A stretch of DNA of 64,000 bases from positions 1-64,000 of the forward strand of contig JAEZDA010000122.1 of the NCBI GenBank assembly GCA_023433345.1, read 5' to 3'. This stretch comes from Bacteroidota bacterium (lineage in GTDB: Bacteria > Bacteroidota > Bacteroidia > Chitinophagales > Chitinophagaceae). Numbering within the stretch: the stretch's first letter is position 1; the number at the start of each line of letters is the position of its first letter. This document shows, piece by piece, positions 17,917 through 25,342 of the stretch. Below the pieces are notes generated by a model, which had not been told where the DNA came from, did not search any database, and saw only the letters and a list, made by a program, of their open reading frames with translations. The translations under genes were made by a program, and so were the position numbers.

Positions 17917-17995
17917 AGGTTGGTTCCGGCGGAGAGGAGATATGCGATCTTTAAGAACCGGGATGTTTAAATAATTTGTTTTTAAAAATCTACTT

Positions 17996-19471
17996 GTGGA
18001 AAAAGTTTTGGTTGCAAACAGGGGAGAGATCGCTCTCAGGATAATGAAGACCTTAAAAAAAATGGGCATTGCAACGGTGGCTGTTTATTCTGATGCAGAC
18101 CGAAGCTCACCCCACGTGCTATTTGCAGATGAGGCGGTAAATATTGGCCCGCCTCCTTCTTCTGAGTCTTACCTGCGGGGAGAAAGGATCATTCGCGCTG
18201 CACTGGATACGGGCGCATCAGGAATTCATCCCGGTTATGGCTTTTTAAGTGAGAACGCCGGCTTCGCCAGTCAGGTTGAAGAGGCGGGTTTGGTATTCAT
18301 TGGACCAACGCCTGAATCAATGCGAATAATGGGCTCAAAGCTGGCCGCCAAGGAGTGCGTGAAGAAGTACAACATTCCGATGGTGCCGGGGTTGGATCAA
18401 GCCGTAACCGACATAACAGCTGCGAAAAAAGTGGCTAACGATATCGGCTACCCGATTTTGATAAAGGCTTCAGCAGGCGGAGGAGGTAAAGGAATGCGTG
18501 TGGTTCACGACGAAAAAGATTTTGACGAGCAGATGAAGCGGGCAGGCAGCGAGGCGCTGTCCTCCTTTGGAGACGGTTCGGTATTCATTGAAAAATTTGT
18601 GGAGTCTCCGAGGCACATAGAAATTCAGGTGTTGGCAGACAAATTTGGCAATACTGTTCACCTCTTTGAAAGAGAATGCAGTATTCAGCGAAGACATCAG
18701 AAAGTTGTTGAAGAAGCTCCTTCGGCTATCCTTAGCCGTGAGAAAAGAAAGGAAATGGGAGAGGCTGCAGTGCTTGTCGCGAAATCGTGCGGGTACGTAG
18801 GCGCCGGAACAGTAGAGTTTTTGGTTGATGAAAAATATAATTTCTATTTTTTAGAAATGAACACGAGGCTGCAGGTTGAACATCCTGTCACTGAAATGAT
18901 AACGGGCGTTGACCTCGTGGCAGAGCAGGTAAAGGTTGCAAGAGGCGAGCCGCTTTCTTTTACGCAGGATCAACTGGAAATAAGAGGACACGCACTTGAA
19001 CTCCGGGTATATGCAGAAGATCCTTTTAATGATTTTCTGCCATCGGTTGGGAAGCTCCAGGTTTATAAAAGGCCTGAAGGGGCGGGCATCAGGCTCGATG
19101 ACGGCTTTTATGAAGGAATGGATATTCCCATTTACTACGACCCCATGATAGCAAAATTGGTTGTTCACGGTGAAACCAGAATTGAGGCAATTGAAAAAAT
19201 GAAGGAAGCGATCAGCGAATTCGAGATCAAGGGAGTTTCAACCACTCTTCCCTTCGGAACATTTGTGATGGAACATCCTGCGTTTCGCAAAGCGGAATTC
19301 GACACGCGTTTTATTAGTCGCTATTTTATAAAAGATGAAATAGCTTCGATGAACCGTGAAACTGAAGAGGCTGCGGCTAAGATCGCCCTGTATGCATGGC
19401 TAAATGAAAATGAAAAAATCAAAATGTCTGCACAGCCTGCTTCCCAATGGAAAAAGAGGGCACAATTCTAA
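17996..19471 (+). CDS. accC: Biotin carboxylase subunit of acyl-CoA carboxylase
   Basis: The 491-residue enzyme starts at GTG 17996 (no ATG occurs before the conserved VEKVLVANRGEIALRI). It has the biotin carboxylase N-domain, the ATP-grasp glycine loop KASAGGGGKGMRVV, the catalytic segment EMNTRLQVEHPVTEMITGVD and a full C-domain (GHALELRVYAEDPFNDFLPS). It carboxylates biotin on the carrier protein using ATP and bicarbonate. The length is slightly above the E. coli AccC size (449), with an extra C-terminal tail. It lies between the carrier and transferase genes, so it probably serves the propionyl-CoA-type complex. Confidence 0.94.
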   Translation: MEKVLVANRGEIALRIMKTLKKMGIATVAVYSDADRSSPHVLFADEAVNIGPPPSSESYLRGERIIRAALDTGASGIHPGYGFLSENAGFASQVEEAGLVFIGPTPESMRIMGSKLAAKECVKKYNIPMVPGLDQAVTDITAAKKVANDIGYPILIKASAGGGGKGMRVVHDEKDFDEQMKRAGSEALSSFGDGSVFIEKFVESPRHIEIQVLADKFGNTVHLFERECSIQRRHQKVVEEAPSAILSREKRKEMGEAAVLVAKSCGYVGAGTVEFLVDEKYNFYFLEMNTRLQVEHPVTEMITGVDLVAEQVKVARGEPLSFTQDQLEIRGHALELRVYAEDPFNDFLPSVGKLQVYKRPEGAGIRLDDGFYEGMDIPIYYDPMIAKLVVHGETRIEAIEKMKEAISEFEIKGVSTTLPFGTFVMEHPAFRKAEFDTRFISRYFIKDEIASMNRETEEAAAKIALYAWLNENEKIKMSAQPASQWKKRAQF

Positions 19472-19480
19472 CAATGGTAC

Positions 19481-21022
19481 ATGGAAAATAAACTAAAGGA
19501 ATTAAGAAAAAAGCTTGACCAGGGGAAACTTGGCGGAGGCGAAGACAGGATCCTTGCGCAACATAAGAAAGGAAAGTTAACTGCCCGCGAAAGGATAGAA
19601 TTATTAATCGATCCCGGCACCTTTGAAGAAATCGGCGCATTGGTGCTTCATCGCGCAAAGGATTTCGGGATGGACAAATTACAATATCCGGGCGATGGGG
19701 TGATCACGGGCTATGGCCAGGTGAATGGACGGTTGGTTTACGTTTTTGCGCAGGACTTTACAGTTTTTGGCGGTGCACTTTCAGAAACGCATGCAGAGAA
19801 GATATGTAAGGTGATGGACCTTGCAATGAAAACCGGCGCACCTGTTGTGGGCCTGAATGATTCCGGCGGTGCACGCATTCAGGAAGGCGTGGTTTCTCTC
19901 GGCGGATATGCGGACATCTTTTATCGTAACGTTATGGCCTCGGGTGTAATACCGCAGATCTCAGCCATCATGGGGCCCTGCGCGGGCGGGGCGGTTTATT
20001 CACCCGCAATGACAGACTTTACAATTATGGTTGAACATACCAGCTACATGTTCGTAACCGGGCCGAATGTAGTTAAAACTGTCACTAATGAGAACGTTAC
20101 GGCGGAAGAACTCGGAGGTGCGTCTACGCATGCGGGTAAGTCTGGCGTTACTCACCTCACGGCGGAAAACGACAGTTCATGTATTGAAGCACTTAAAAGG
20201 TTGTTGAGTTACCTGCCACAGAACTGTGAAGACACCTCGCCCGTTGTGAATTACGAGTTAGGAAATGAAAGGAGGGAGGAGTTAAATAATATCATTCCTC
20301 CCAATGCGCAACAACCTTACGACATGCGTACTGTCATCAGCGGGGTGTGCGACGAAGATTCCTTCATGGAAATTCACCCGGCTTATGCTGAAAATATTGT
20401 TGTTGGTTTTGCAAGGCTTGCGGGTAAGAGCATAGGTATAGTTGCCAACCAGCCGATGAGCCTTGCGGGCGTACTGGATATTGAAAGTTCACGCAAGGCG
20501 GCTCGGTTCACAAGGTTTTGCGACTGCTTCAATATTCCTCTGCTTGTACTGGTGGATGTTCCCGGCTTTCTTCCCGGCACAGATCAGGAGTGGCACGGCA
20601 TTATTACAAATGGTGCCAAACTGCTTTATGCCTTAAGCGAAGCCACAGTGCCGCGCGTAACGGTGATCACCAGGAAGGCTTACGGTGGCGCTTATGATGT
20701 AATGAACAGCAAGCATATCGGGGCTGATATGAACTATGCATGGCCCAGCGCTGAGATCGCCGTGATGGGAGCCAAGGGCGCGAGTGAAATAATATTCAGG
20801 AAAGAAATTTCCGAAGCTGCTGATCCCGCTCAAAAACTTGCAGAGAAGGAAAAAGAATATGCCGAAAAATTTGCAACGCCTTATATGGCTGCTGCCAGAG
20901 GCTTCATTGATGAAGTGATCGAACCAGCTGAAACACGAATAAAATTAATAAAGGCATTTTCCATGCTTGAAAATAAAGTGGCGAATCTTCCAAGGAAGAA
21001 GCATGGAAATATTCCCCTTTAA
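19481..21022 (+). CDS. pccB: Acyl-CoA (propionyl-CoA) carboxylase beta subunit
   Basis: The 513-residue protein is a carboxyltransferase of the PccB/MmdA family: KGKLTARERIELLIDPGTFE, the acyl-CoA oxyanion loop GGARIQEGV, GPCAGGAVYSPAMTDF, the biotin-site ESSRKAARF, then VDVPGFLPGTDQE and ITRKAYGGAYDVMNS. It transfers the carboxyl group to propionyl-CoA (or acetyl-CoA) to give methylmalonyl-CoA. It starts 9 bases after the carboxylase gene. Acyl preference cannot be settled by eye, but overall similarity is to propionyl-CoA carboxylase. With the two upstream genes it completes a three-gene, unfused carboxylase. Confidence 0.93.
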   Translation: MENKLKELRKKLDQGKLGGGEDRILAQHKKGKLTARERIELLIDPGTFEEIGALVLHRAKDFGMDKLQYPGDGVITGYGQVNGRLVYVFAQDFTVFGGALSETHAEKICKVMDLAMKTGAPVVGLNDSGGARIQEGVVSLGGYADIFYRNVMASGVIPQISAIMGPCAGGAVYSPAMTDFTIMVEHTSYMFVTGPNVVKTVTNENVTAEELGGASTHAGKSGVTHLTAENDSSCIEALKRLLSYLPQNCEDTSPVVNYELGNERREELNNIIPPNAQQPYDMRTVISGVCDEDSFMEIHPAYAENIVVGFARLAGKSIGIVANQPMSLAGVLDIESSRKAARFTRFCDCFNIPLLVLVDVPGFLPGTDQEWHGIITNGAKLLYALSEATVPRVTVITRKAYGGAYDVMNSKHIGADMNYAWPSAEIAVMGAKGASEIIFRKEISEAADPAQKLAEKEKEYAEKFATPYMAAARGFIDEVIEPAETRIKLIKAFSMLENKVANLPRKKHGNIPL

Positions 21023-21210
21023 TAACGGGTCTATTCAGGAATTTACGCCTGGCTTTATTCCGCTGTACAAGAGTGCGACGCTACTGAAGGCGGGCTTTGC
21101 ACTTCCGGTGACACAATAAAAGTTCACGACCAATAAACGTAATTGCCTTTGAAGGCGCCGACATGCCCGGTTCTTATTAGTTGCCGCTGCAGGGCAGTCA
21201 TTGCAGCATT

Positions 21211-21666
21211 TCATGTTCCAAGGATCCAGCGTGTACCAAAGGCGTCCGTTATTTCTACCAGTTTGTTTGAGAGGGCGGTTTCTGGAAGATCTTTTTTTCT
21301 TTCGGTGAGCATATCGATCAAATTTTTTCGTTGGGATCTTGAATTGAACTTTAAATAGATCGCTATACAGTTGCCGATGATCCTGCCTTCATCTGCAACA
21401 AGGTCAGACCCATGAATTATCACAGTGTTTGAAATCAATGATCCGCAAATGACAGGTTCGGTTAGCAGTTCCGTTAGTCTGCGTGAAAAGGTTTGGAAGG
21501 AGACAGTTCCCCCAAAGCATTTCTGGTAATGCAAAAGTGCGCTTCTGCAATTGCCGGAGAAGGTGAGGAAAATTTCGGCCCTGCGTTTTGTATCCGTCTT
21601 TCCAGGTGTCTGCTGAAAGATATTCAGCCCGTTGCCAGTATCACTTTTTCTTTTCATCATTTTCAT
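21211..21666 (-). CDS. VOC/PhnB-like domain protein
   Basis: The preferred ATG at 21666 gives 151 residues; the longer frame to 21681 would use TTG. EIFLTFSGNCRSALLHYQKC (with FGG next) is the first strand and helix of PhnB-type glyoxalase/VOC proteins, and CIAIYLKFNSRSQRKNLIDM followed by VEITDAFGTRWIL is the matching second module. These proteins form a beta-alpha-beta-beta-beta metal-site fold, but PhnB members usually lack known activity. The start overlaps the end of the DUF1801 gene by 26 bases, so it is the last gene of the minus-strand operon. Confidence 0.78.
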   Translation of the reverse strand: MKMMKRKSDTGNGLNIFQQTPGKTDTKRRAEIFLTFSGNCRSALLHYQKCFGGTVSFQTFSRRLTELLTEPVICGSLISNTVIIHGSDLVADEGRIIGNCIAIYLKFNSRSQRKNLIDMLTERKKDLPETALSNKLVEITDAFGTRWILGT

Positions 21667-22009
21667 TTTTGCGGAATGCAATGATCTCCCATATAAAAAG
21701 TTCGTCGAGCGGTTTTGAAAACGGGAACTGAATTGCTGATTTACTTGTTTTATATCCCTCCAGTTGCCTGCGAAAATGTTTCCAAAACGCCTCGCTGTAA
21801 GGATAGGATAAGGTGATGTGATTGGTGAAGGCAGAGTAGTAGATAAGGTTGCCTTTATATTTAAAACAAGGGATCTGGTAACTGATGGATTCTTCTGCCG
21901 CGGGTACCTGGTCCCTGATGATTTTACGGATCACTTTCATCCTCTTCAGCGATTCACCGTTAAATGCCCGGTGATACTCGTTGATGGTTCGATAATTTGT
22001 TTTCGCCAT
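21641..22009 (-). CDS. DUF1801/YdhG-like protein
   Basis: The 122-residue protein shows the DUF1801 signature: IRKIIRDQVPAAEESISYQI (with PCFKYKG next), LIYYSAFTNHITLSYPYSEA, KTSKSAIQFPFSKPLDELFI and WEIIAFRKNE. The fold is that of frataxin-like iron-chaperone YdhG (Fra) of Bacillus; most homologues are uncharacterised and cytosolic. It overlaps the DoxX-like gene by 50 bases and the VOC gene by 26 bases, which indicates translational coupling in one operon. Confidence 0.87.
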   Translation of the reverse strand: MAKTNYRTINEYHRAFNGESLKRMKVIRKIIRDQVPAAEESISYQIPCFKYKGNLIYYSAFTNHITLSYPYSEAFWKHFRRQLEGYKTSKSAIQFPFSKPLDELFIWEIIAFRKNENDEKKK

Positions 22010-22376
22010 TGTACAATCTTTTTTTATTATAGAAATATGAAACCGCCAGAATAGCGAGAAATATAATGGGCATTAAAATGAAACCCGGATTTCCATCTAT
22101 GTATGCATGGCTGATTGCAGCAAAAATGAGATTGAAGGAAAGACCCGCATCAGCCCACTCCTTTAGCATTGACGGAACTTTATTTATTGCGATCGCTATC
22201 ACTCCTAGCACTTTACAAATGATGAGCGTATACGCAAAGTAATCGGGATAGCCTAACGGTTGCGTACCCGCAGTTGCATATTCAGGTGCGAAGAGCAATG
22301 TGCCCAAAGGCATCAGGCCTTCCCAAAGAATAATGATGACGGTGGCTACCCAAAATATGATTGTATTCTTTTTCAT
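21960..22376 (-). CDS. DoxX-like inner-membrane protein
   Basis: From the ATG at 22376 the protein has 138 residues and four hydrophobic segments: IIFWVATVIIILWEGLMPLG, YFAYTLIICKVLGVIAIAI, FNLIFAAISHAYI and FILMPIIFLAILAVSYFY. The KVLGVIAI motif and the SHAYIDG loop are typical of the DoxX_2/DoxX-like family. An in-frame ATG at 22412 would add twelve polar residues before the first helix and is less likely. The family is of unknown function, sometimes linked to redox stress. Its 3' end overlaps DUF1801 by 50 bases and it begins 37 bases after the SRPBCC gene. Confidence 0.82.
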   Translation of the reverse strand: MKKNTIIFWVATVIIILWEGLMPLGTLLFAPEYATAGTQPLGYPDYFAYTLIICKVLGVIAIAINKVPSMLKEWADAGLSFNLIFAAISHAYIDGNPGFILMPIIFLAILAVSYFYNKKRLYNGENKLSNHQRVSPGI

Positions 22377-22412
22377 AAAGATTTTATTTGAATCCGGTGA
22401 CAGGATGAACAT

Positions 22413-22853
22413 TTACGCGGGAAGCTTAGCCGCCGTTTTTTGTTCTGTGTGCTTAACAAAATTGTTTAAGATGGCCTGCCATCCCGCCTTTTGAAATTCA
22501 GGTGCGTTTTGCGTTTCGGCATCGAAGGTTGTTACAATATGGGTTTTTCCATCTCTTTCAGAGAAGAGCGTGGTCACCTGCCTGCCATCGGGCATGGTAT
22601 AGGAAATCTCCTTGTTTGGTTCCACCGTATCGTATATTCCTTCAAAGTCGAATCCGAAACTTCCATCACGTGCTTCCATCCGGCGGATGAATTTGCCTCC
22701 GACCCTGAGATCATTTTCGCTGCGGGGAGTATGCCAGGAAGGATCGGCAGAATTCCATTGCATAATGTCGGCTGGATTGTTCCAGCTTTCCCATACATTT
22801 TGCACCGGTACATCGGCAACTGCCTCTACCAGTATTCGATTTTCTTGTTTCAT
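22413..22853 (-). CDS. SRPBCC (AHSA1/START-like) domain protein
   Basis: The 146-residue protein begins QENRILVEAVADVPVQNVWE (with SWNNPADIMQW next), the first strand of AHSA1-type START domains, and ends TTFDAETQNAPEFQKAGWQA (with ILNNFVKHTE next), the terminal helix. The middle has VGGKFIRRMEARDGSFGFDF and an EKD-like turn. Such proteins bind hydrophobic ligands in a helix-grip cavity. It is the first gene of the four-gene minus-strand operon and is divergent from the GlxA-type regulator, 111 bases from that gene's preferred start. It may be a target of that regulator. Confidence 0.9.
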   Translation of the reverse strand: MKQENRILVEAVADVPVQNVWESWNNPADIMQWNSADPSWHTPRSENDLRVGGKFIRRMEARDGSFGFDFEGIYDTVEPNKEISYTMPDGRQVTTLFSERDGKTHIVTTFDAETQNAPEFQKAGWQAILNNFVKHTEQKTAAKLPA

Positions 22854-22964
22854 CTTTATAAAATTTTTAGTGATTGATAATCCAAAAGTAAAATGAGCCC
22901 GGAGTTTTTTTCGGTTGCAAATGCGACAACCTTAAGGGCGATTTGCGACATTCATTGTAAATTC

Positions 22965-23960
22965 ATGGCCTCAATTCAAAAGATGAAAATTTCCGTTTTC
23001 GCGCCCGAGTATGGCGTAATCGAGGCGGTGACGCCTGCCTTCAGGGCCTTTAATACCGCCAATGAATTTCTCATTGCATTTGGTAAAAAACCGGTGTTTG
23101 ATGTGGAATATGTGGGCCTGAACGAATTTGTGCCTGCTAACAGTGGCGAATACACGATTAAAACCAACAGGCTGCTGAAGAAAGTTTCCAGAACAGATCT
23201 TCTTGTTATTCCACCGACTTATGGGGACACATTAATAGGGCTTAAGGCAAATGCGGAAGCCATACCATATTTTAAGAAACTTCACAAGAAAGGAGCGAGC
23301 CTTGCCAGCCTGTGCATCGGGGCATTCCTTCTCGCCGAAACGGGCCTTTTAGACGGAAAGAAATGTTCTACACATTGGGCCTGCGTAAACGAGTTCCGGG
23401 AAAGATATCCAAAGGTGGAAGTGGAGGATGGCGCAGTGATCACTGAACACGACAACATATTCAGCAGCGGCGGCGCGAGCAGTTTGTGGAATCTGCTTTT
23501 ATACCTGGTGGAAAAATATTCTGACCGGGAAACGGCGATAATGATATCAAAATATTTTGCGCTCGATATAGGACGTGACAATCAGAGCCAGTTTGCAATT
23601 TTCCGCGGGCAGAAAAATCATGGTGATGAAGGAATAAAAAAAGTTCAGGACTATATCGAAAAGAATTTCGAGGAAAAATTAAAGATAGATCATCTTGCAA
23701 CGCTCATTAACACCGGCCGGAGAACTTTTGAGAGACGATTCAAAGAAGCGACAAATAATTCTCCGGTTGAGTACATTCAGAGAGTAAGAATTGAGGCCGC
23801 CAAAAAATATTTCGAAGCTTCACGGAAAAATGTTTCTGAGATCATGTATGACGTGGGTTATACCGACACAAAAGCGTTTCGTGATATCTTCAAAAAGATA
23901 ACCGGGTTAACCCCTGTGGAGTACAGGAATAAGTTTGCAAAGGTGTCACATGAAATATAA
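22965..23960 (+). CDS. GlxA-family transcriptional regulator (DJ-1/PfpI plus AraC domains)
   Basis: The protein has an N-terminal class I glutamine-amidotransferase-like domain (about 1-190: KISVFAPEYG, LLVIPPTYGD, ASLCIGAFLLAETGLLDGK with a nucleophile-elbow Cys, SSGGASS) and a C-terminal AraC DNA-binding domain (about 220-325: INTGRRTFERRFKEATNNSP, VGYTDTKAFRDIFKKITGLT, PVEYRNKF). The chosen ATG at 22965 gives 331 residues; a frame open to 22893 has 24 more residues with no domain match. GlxA regulators sense small metabolites. Its likely target is the divergent SRPBCC operon, which shares its upstream region. Confidence 0.88.
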   Translation: MASIQKMKISVFAPEYGVIEAVTPAFRAFNTANEFLIAFGKKPVFDVEYVGLNEFVPANSGEYTIKTNRLLKKVSRTDLLVIPPTYGDTLIGLKANAEAIPYFKKLHKKGASLASLCIGAFLLAETGLLDGKKCSTHWACVNEFRERYPKVEVEDGAVITEHDNIFSSGGASSLWNLLLYLVEKYSDRETAIMISKYFALDIGRDNQSQFAIFRGQKNHGDEGIKKVQDYIEKNFEEKLKIDHLATLINTGRRTFERRFKEATNNSPVEYIQRVRIEAAKKYFEASRKNVSEIMYDVGYTDTKAFRDIFKKITGLTPVEYRNKFAKVSHEI

Positions 23961-23963
23961 AAT

Positions 23964-23992
23964 TATAACGGAGGAGAAGCTCCTCCGTTATA
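23964..23992. terminator. Bidirectional terminator
   Basis: TATAACGGAGGAG (23964-23976) pairs perfectly with CTCCTCCGTTATA (23980-23992) around an AAG loop, between the convergent GlxA regulator and response-regulator genes. Confidence 0.85.
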
Positions 23993-23998
23993 TAAAAC

Positions 23999-24376
23999 TT
24001 AGTTCAGGAGTTCGTTAACCGAATTCATCACCACATCTCTTGTGAAGGGCTTTTCAAGAAAGATATCAGCGCCCTGGCTCAAAGCAATTTCTTCGGCAGA
24101 AGCAGCCAGATCTCCCGTGATCATTACGATCTTGATATCAGGATAATTTTCACGGATGTATGAAATAAAGTCGAGACCACGGCCGTCGGGAAGTTTGTTA
24201 TCTAACAGAATAACGGAGGGCTTTTCCTGCTGTAAATATTCCTTTGCCTTTGCAATAGTATTTACATGATCCAGGTCCAGTTCATTATTTTTCAGAATAA
24301 TATTAAGGAGAAGGCAGATATCTCCTTCGTCTTCGATAATTAAAATTTTCTTTGGCTGTGTCTTTTTGTTAGGCAT
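23999..24376 (-). CDS. Single-domain response regulator
   Basis: The 125-residue protein is a stand-alone receiver: acidic residues in ILIIEDEGDI, phospho-acceptor Asp59 (VILLDNKLPDGRG), switch Thr in VMITGD, and Lys in FLEKPFTRD. There is no output domain. The start overlaps the stop of the small upstream frame by 8 bases. It sits at the 3' end of a packed minus-strand train with a four-helix membrane protein. No kinase gene is adjacent, so its partner is elsewhere. Confidence 0.9.
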   Translation of the reverse strand: MPNKKTQPKKILIIEDEGDICLLLNIILKNNELDLDHVNTIAKAKEYLQQEKPSVILLDNKLPDGRGLDFISYIRENYPDIKIVMITGDLAASAEEIALSQGADIFLEKPFTRDVVMNSVNELLN

Positions 24377-24557
24377 GGCTTTTAAGTTTGGTCACCGTAA
24401 GGCAATTATCTTTCCAATAGGCATAAAGCATCGTTCCTGTGGGTGTATGGGCAAAAAAAAATTCCTTGTGAGGAATTTTATACCTGATTTGAGCATCATT
24501 CAACTCAAAGCCCGCTTCTGAGGGGCGTATTGTCGTCTTCCTGGATGTCTCTCTCAT
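24369..24557 (-). CDS. Small hypothetical protein overlapping its neighbours
   Basis: The 62-residue frame overlaps the upstream gene by 53 bases and the response regulator start by 8 bases. The product contains FELNDAQIRYKIPHKEFFFA and TMLYAYWKDNCLTVTKLK, a mix of aromatic and charged residues that looks like a real small globular protein. No family is recognised. The overlap pattern (stop just past the next ATG) favours translational coupling, but the true start may lie further downstream or be a non-ATG codon, so the call is tentative. Confidence 0.45.
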   Translation of the reverse strand: MRETSRKTTIRPSEAGFELNDAQIRYKIPHKEFFFAHTPTGTMLYAYWKDNCLTVTKLKSHA

Positions 24558-24738
24558 TATCGTTAGACCATTCCTGAAGAGCGTCTTTTATTTTCTGTTT
24601 CAAACTGGTTGAGTGTTGCTCATCGTTTTCATTAACGGTTTCCTTTGCATCTTTCTTTGGAGTTTGGTCACTCTCAGGCGTGGGATTAGCATCCGGATTG
24701 GTTGATTCAGGCGCGTCAAATTTCTTAATGATGTCCAT
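24505..24738 (-). CDS. Hydrophilic hypothetical protein
   Basis: From the ATG at 24738 the product has 77 residues, very rich in Asp, Glu, Asn, Pro, Lys and Thr, with one amphipathic stretch (SLKQKIKDALQEWSNDNERD). An ATG at 24771 would add eleven residues and overlap the membrane-protein gene by 10 bases. An A-rich run precedes the 24738 codon. The sequence is probably intrinsically disordered. No function or family is known; its position between a membrane protein and a response regulator suggests a shared transcript. Confidence 0.5.
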   Translation of the reverse strand: MDIIKKFDAPESTNPDANPTPESDQTPKKDAKETVNENDEQHSTSLKQKIKDALQEWSNDNERDIQEDDNTPLRSGL

Positions 24739-24761
24739 ATGATCAGTTTTTATTTTGTTAT

Positions 24762-25169
24762 TTATATCCATTCACTTTTGTAAAGCATAGGAACGGCAAG
24801 TGCTGCAAAAATTCCGGAGATTATTGTGATTCCGATTACCATACCTTCCATTCCGCTGGTGCCGCGTGCCTGGATGCTTGTTGAAATTAACATCGTAATA
24901 ATCGTGCCGGCAATAGCTACAATTATATACCAGAAATTTGCCCGCTTTACATAATGGTGAAACACATCGTAAATTAAACCTGCAATGATGAACAGAATCA
25001 TCAAAATGAAAATGATCGAATTTACGTTTACGATCGCCGAACCTGCGTATCCGGTAATTCCACGATAAATAAATTCGAAGAGGAGACATGTAACTACGGC
25101 GCCAAGGCCGGCAAACACTCCGGCCATAAGAGACCGTGAGAGTTCGGTTTTTTTATATTCATGATCCAT
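24762..25169 (-). CDS. Four-helix membrane protein
   Basis: The 135-residue protein has four transmembrane segments: LMAGVFAGLGAVVTCLLFEF, SIIFILMILFIIAGLIYDVF, WYIIVAIAGTIITMLISTSI and MVIGITIISGIFAALAVPML. The N-terminus is short and charged (MDHEYKKTELSRS). I do not recognise a named family. It is the first gene of a minus-strand train of four frames with overlaps of 8 to 53 bases or short gaps that ends in a response regulator. A small integral membrane role in envelope sensing or stress is only an inference. Confidence 0.7.
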   Translation of the reverse strand: MDHEYKKTELSRSLMAGVFAGLGAVVTCLLFEFIYRGITGYAGSAIVNVNSIIFILMILFIIAGLIYDVFHHYVKRANFWYIIVAIAGTIITMLISTSIQARGTSGMEGMVIGITIISGIFAALAVPMLYKSEWI

Positions 25170-25342
25170 GACTAGGAAATTTAAAAGTGATCAATTGCGG
25201 CTAAACAAAAAAGCAGATGAGCCTGATCTTTCCTGATCCGTATTCTATATAAAGTTGCCGCAATAAACATACCATGGCGGTACCGTTTTTTCGTATTATT
25301 TAATAACCATGTACCTTCCATTTTTCTTTCCAAATCATTGTC

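Noticed and set aside
22491..22896. Plus-strand frames over the SRPBCC gene
   Set aside because: Antisense shadows; the minus-strand frame has START-domain motifs.
25194..25264. Inverted repeat ATTGCGGC/GCCGCAAT before the serine hydrolase
   Set aside because: Arms are only 8 bases with 55 bases between; likely chance.
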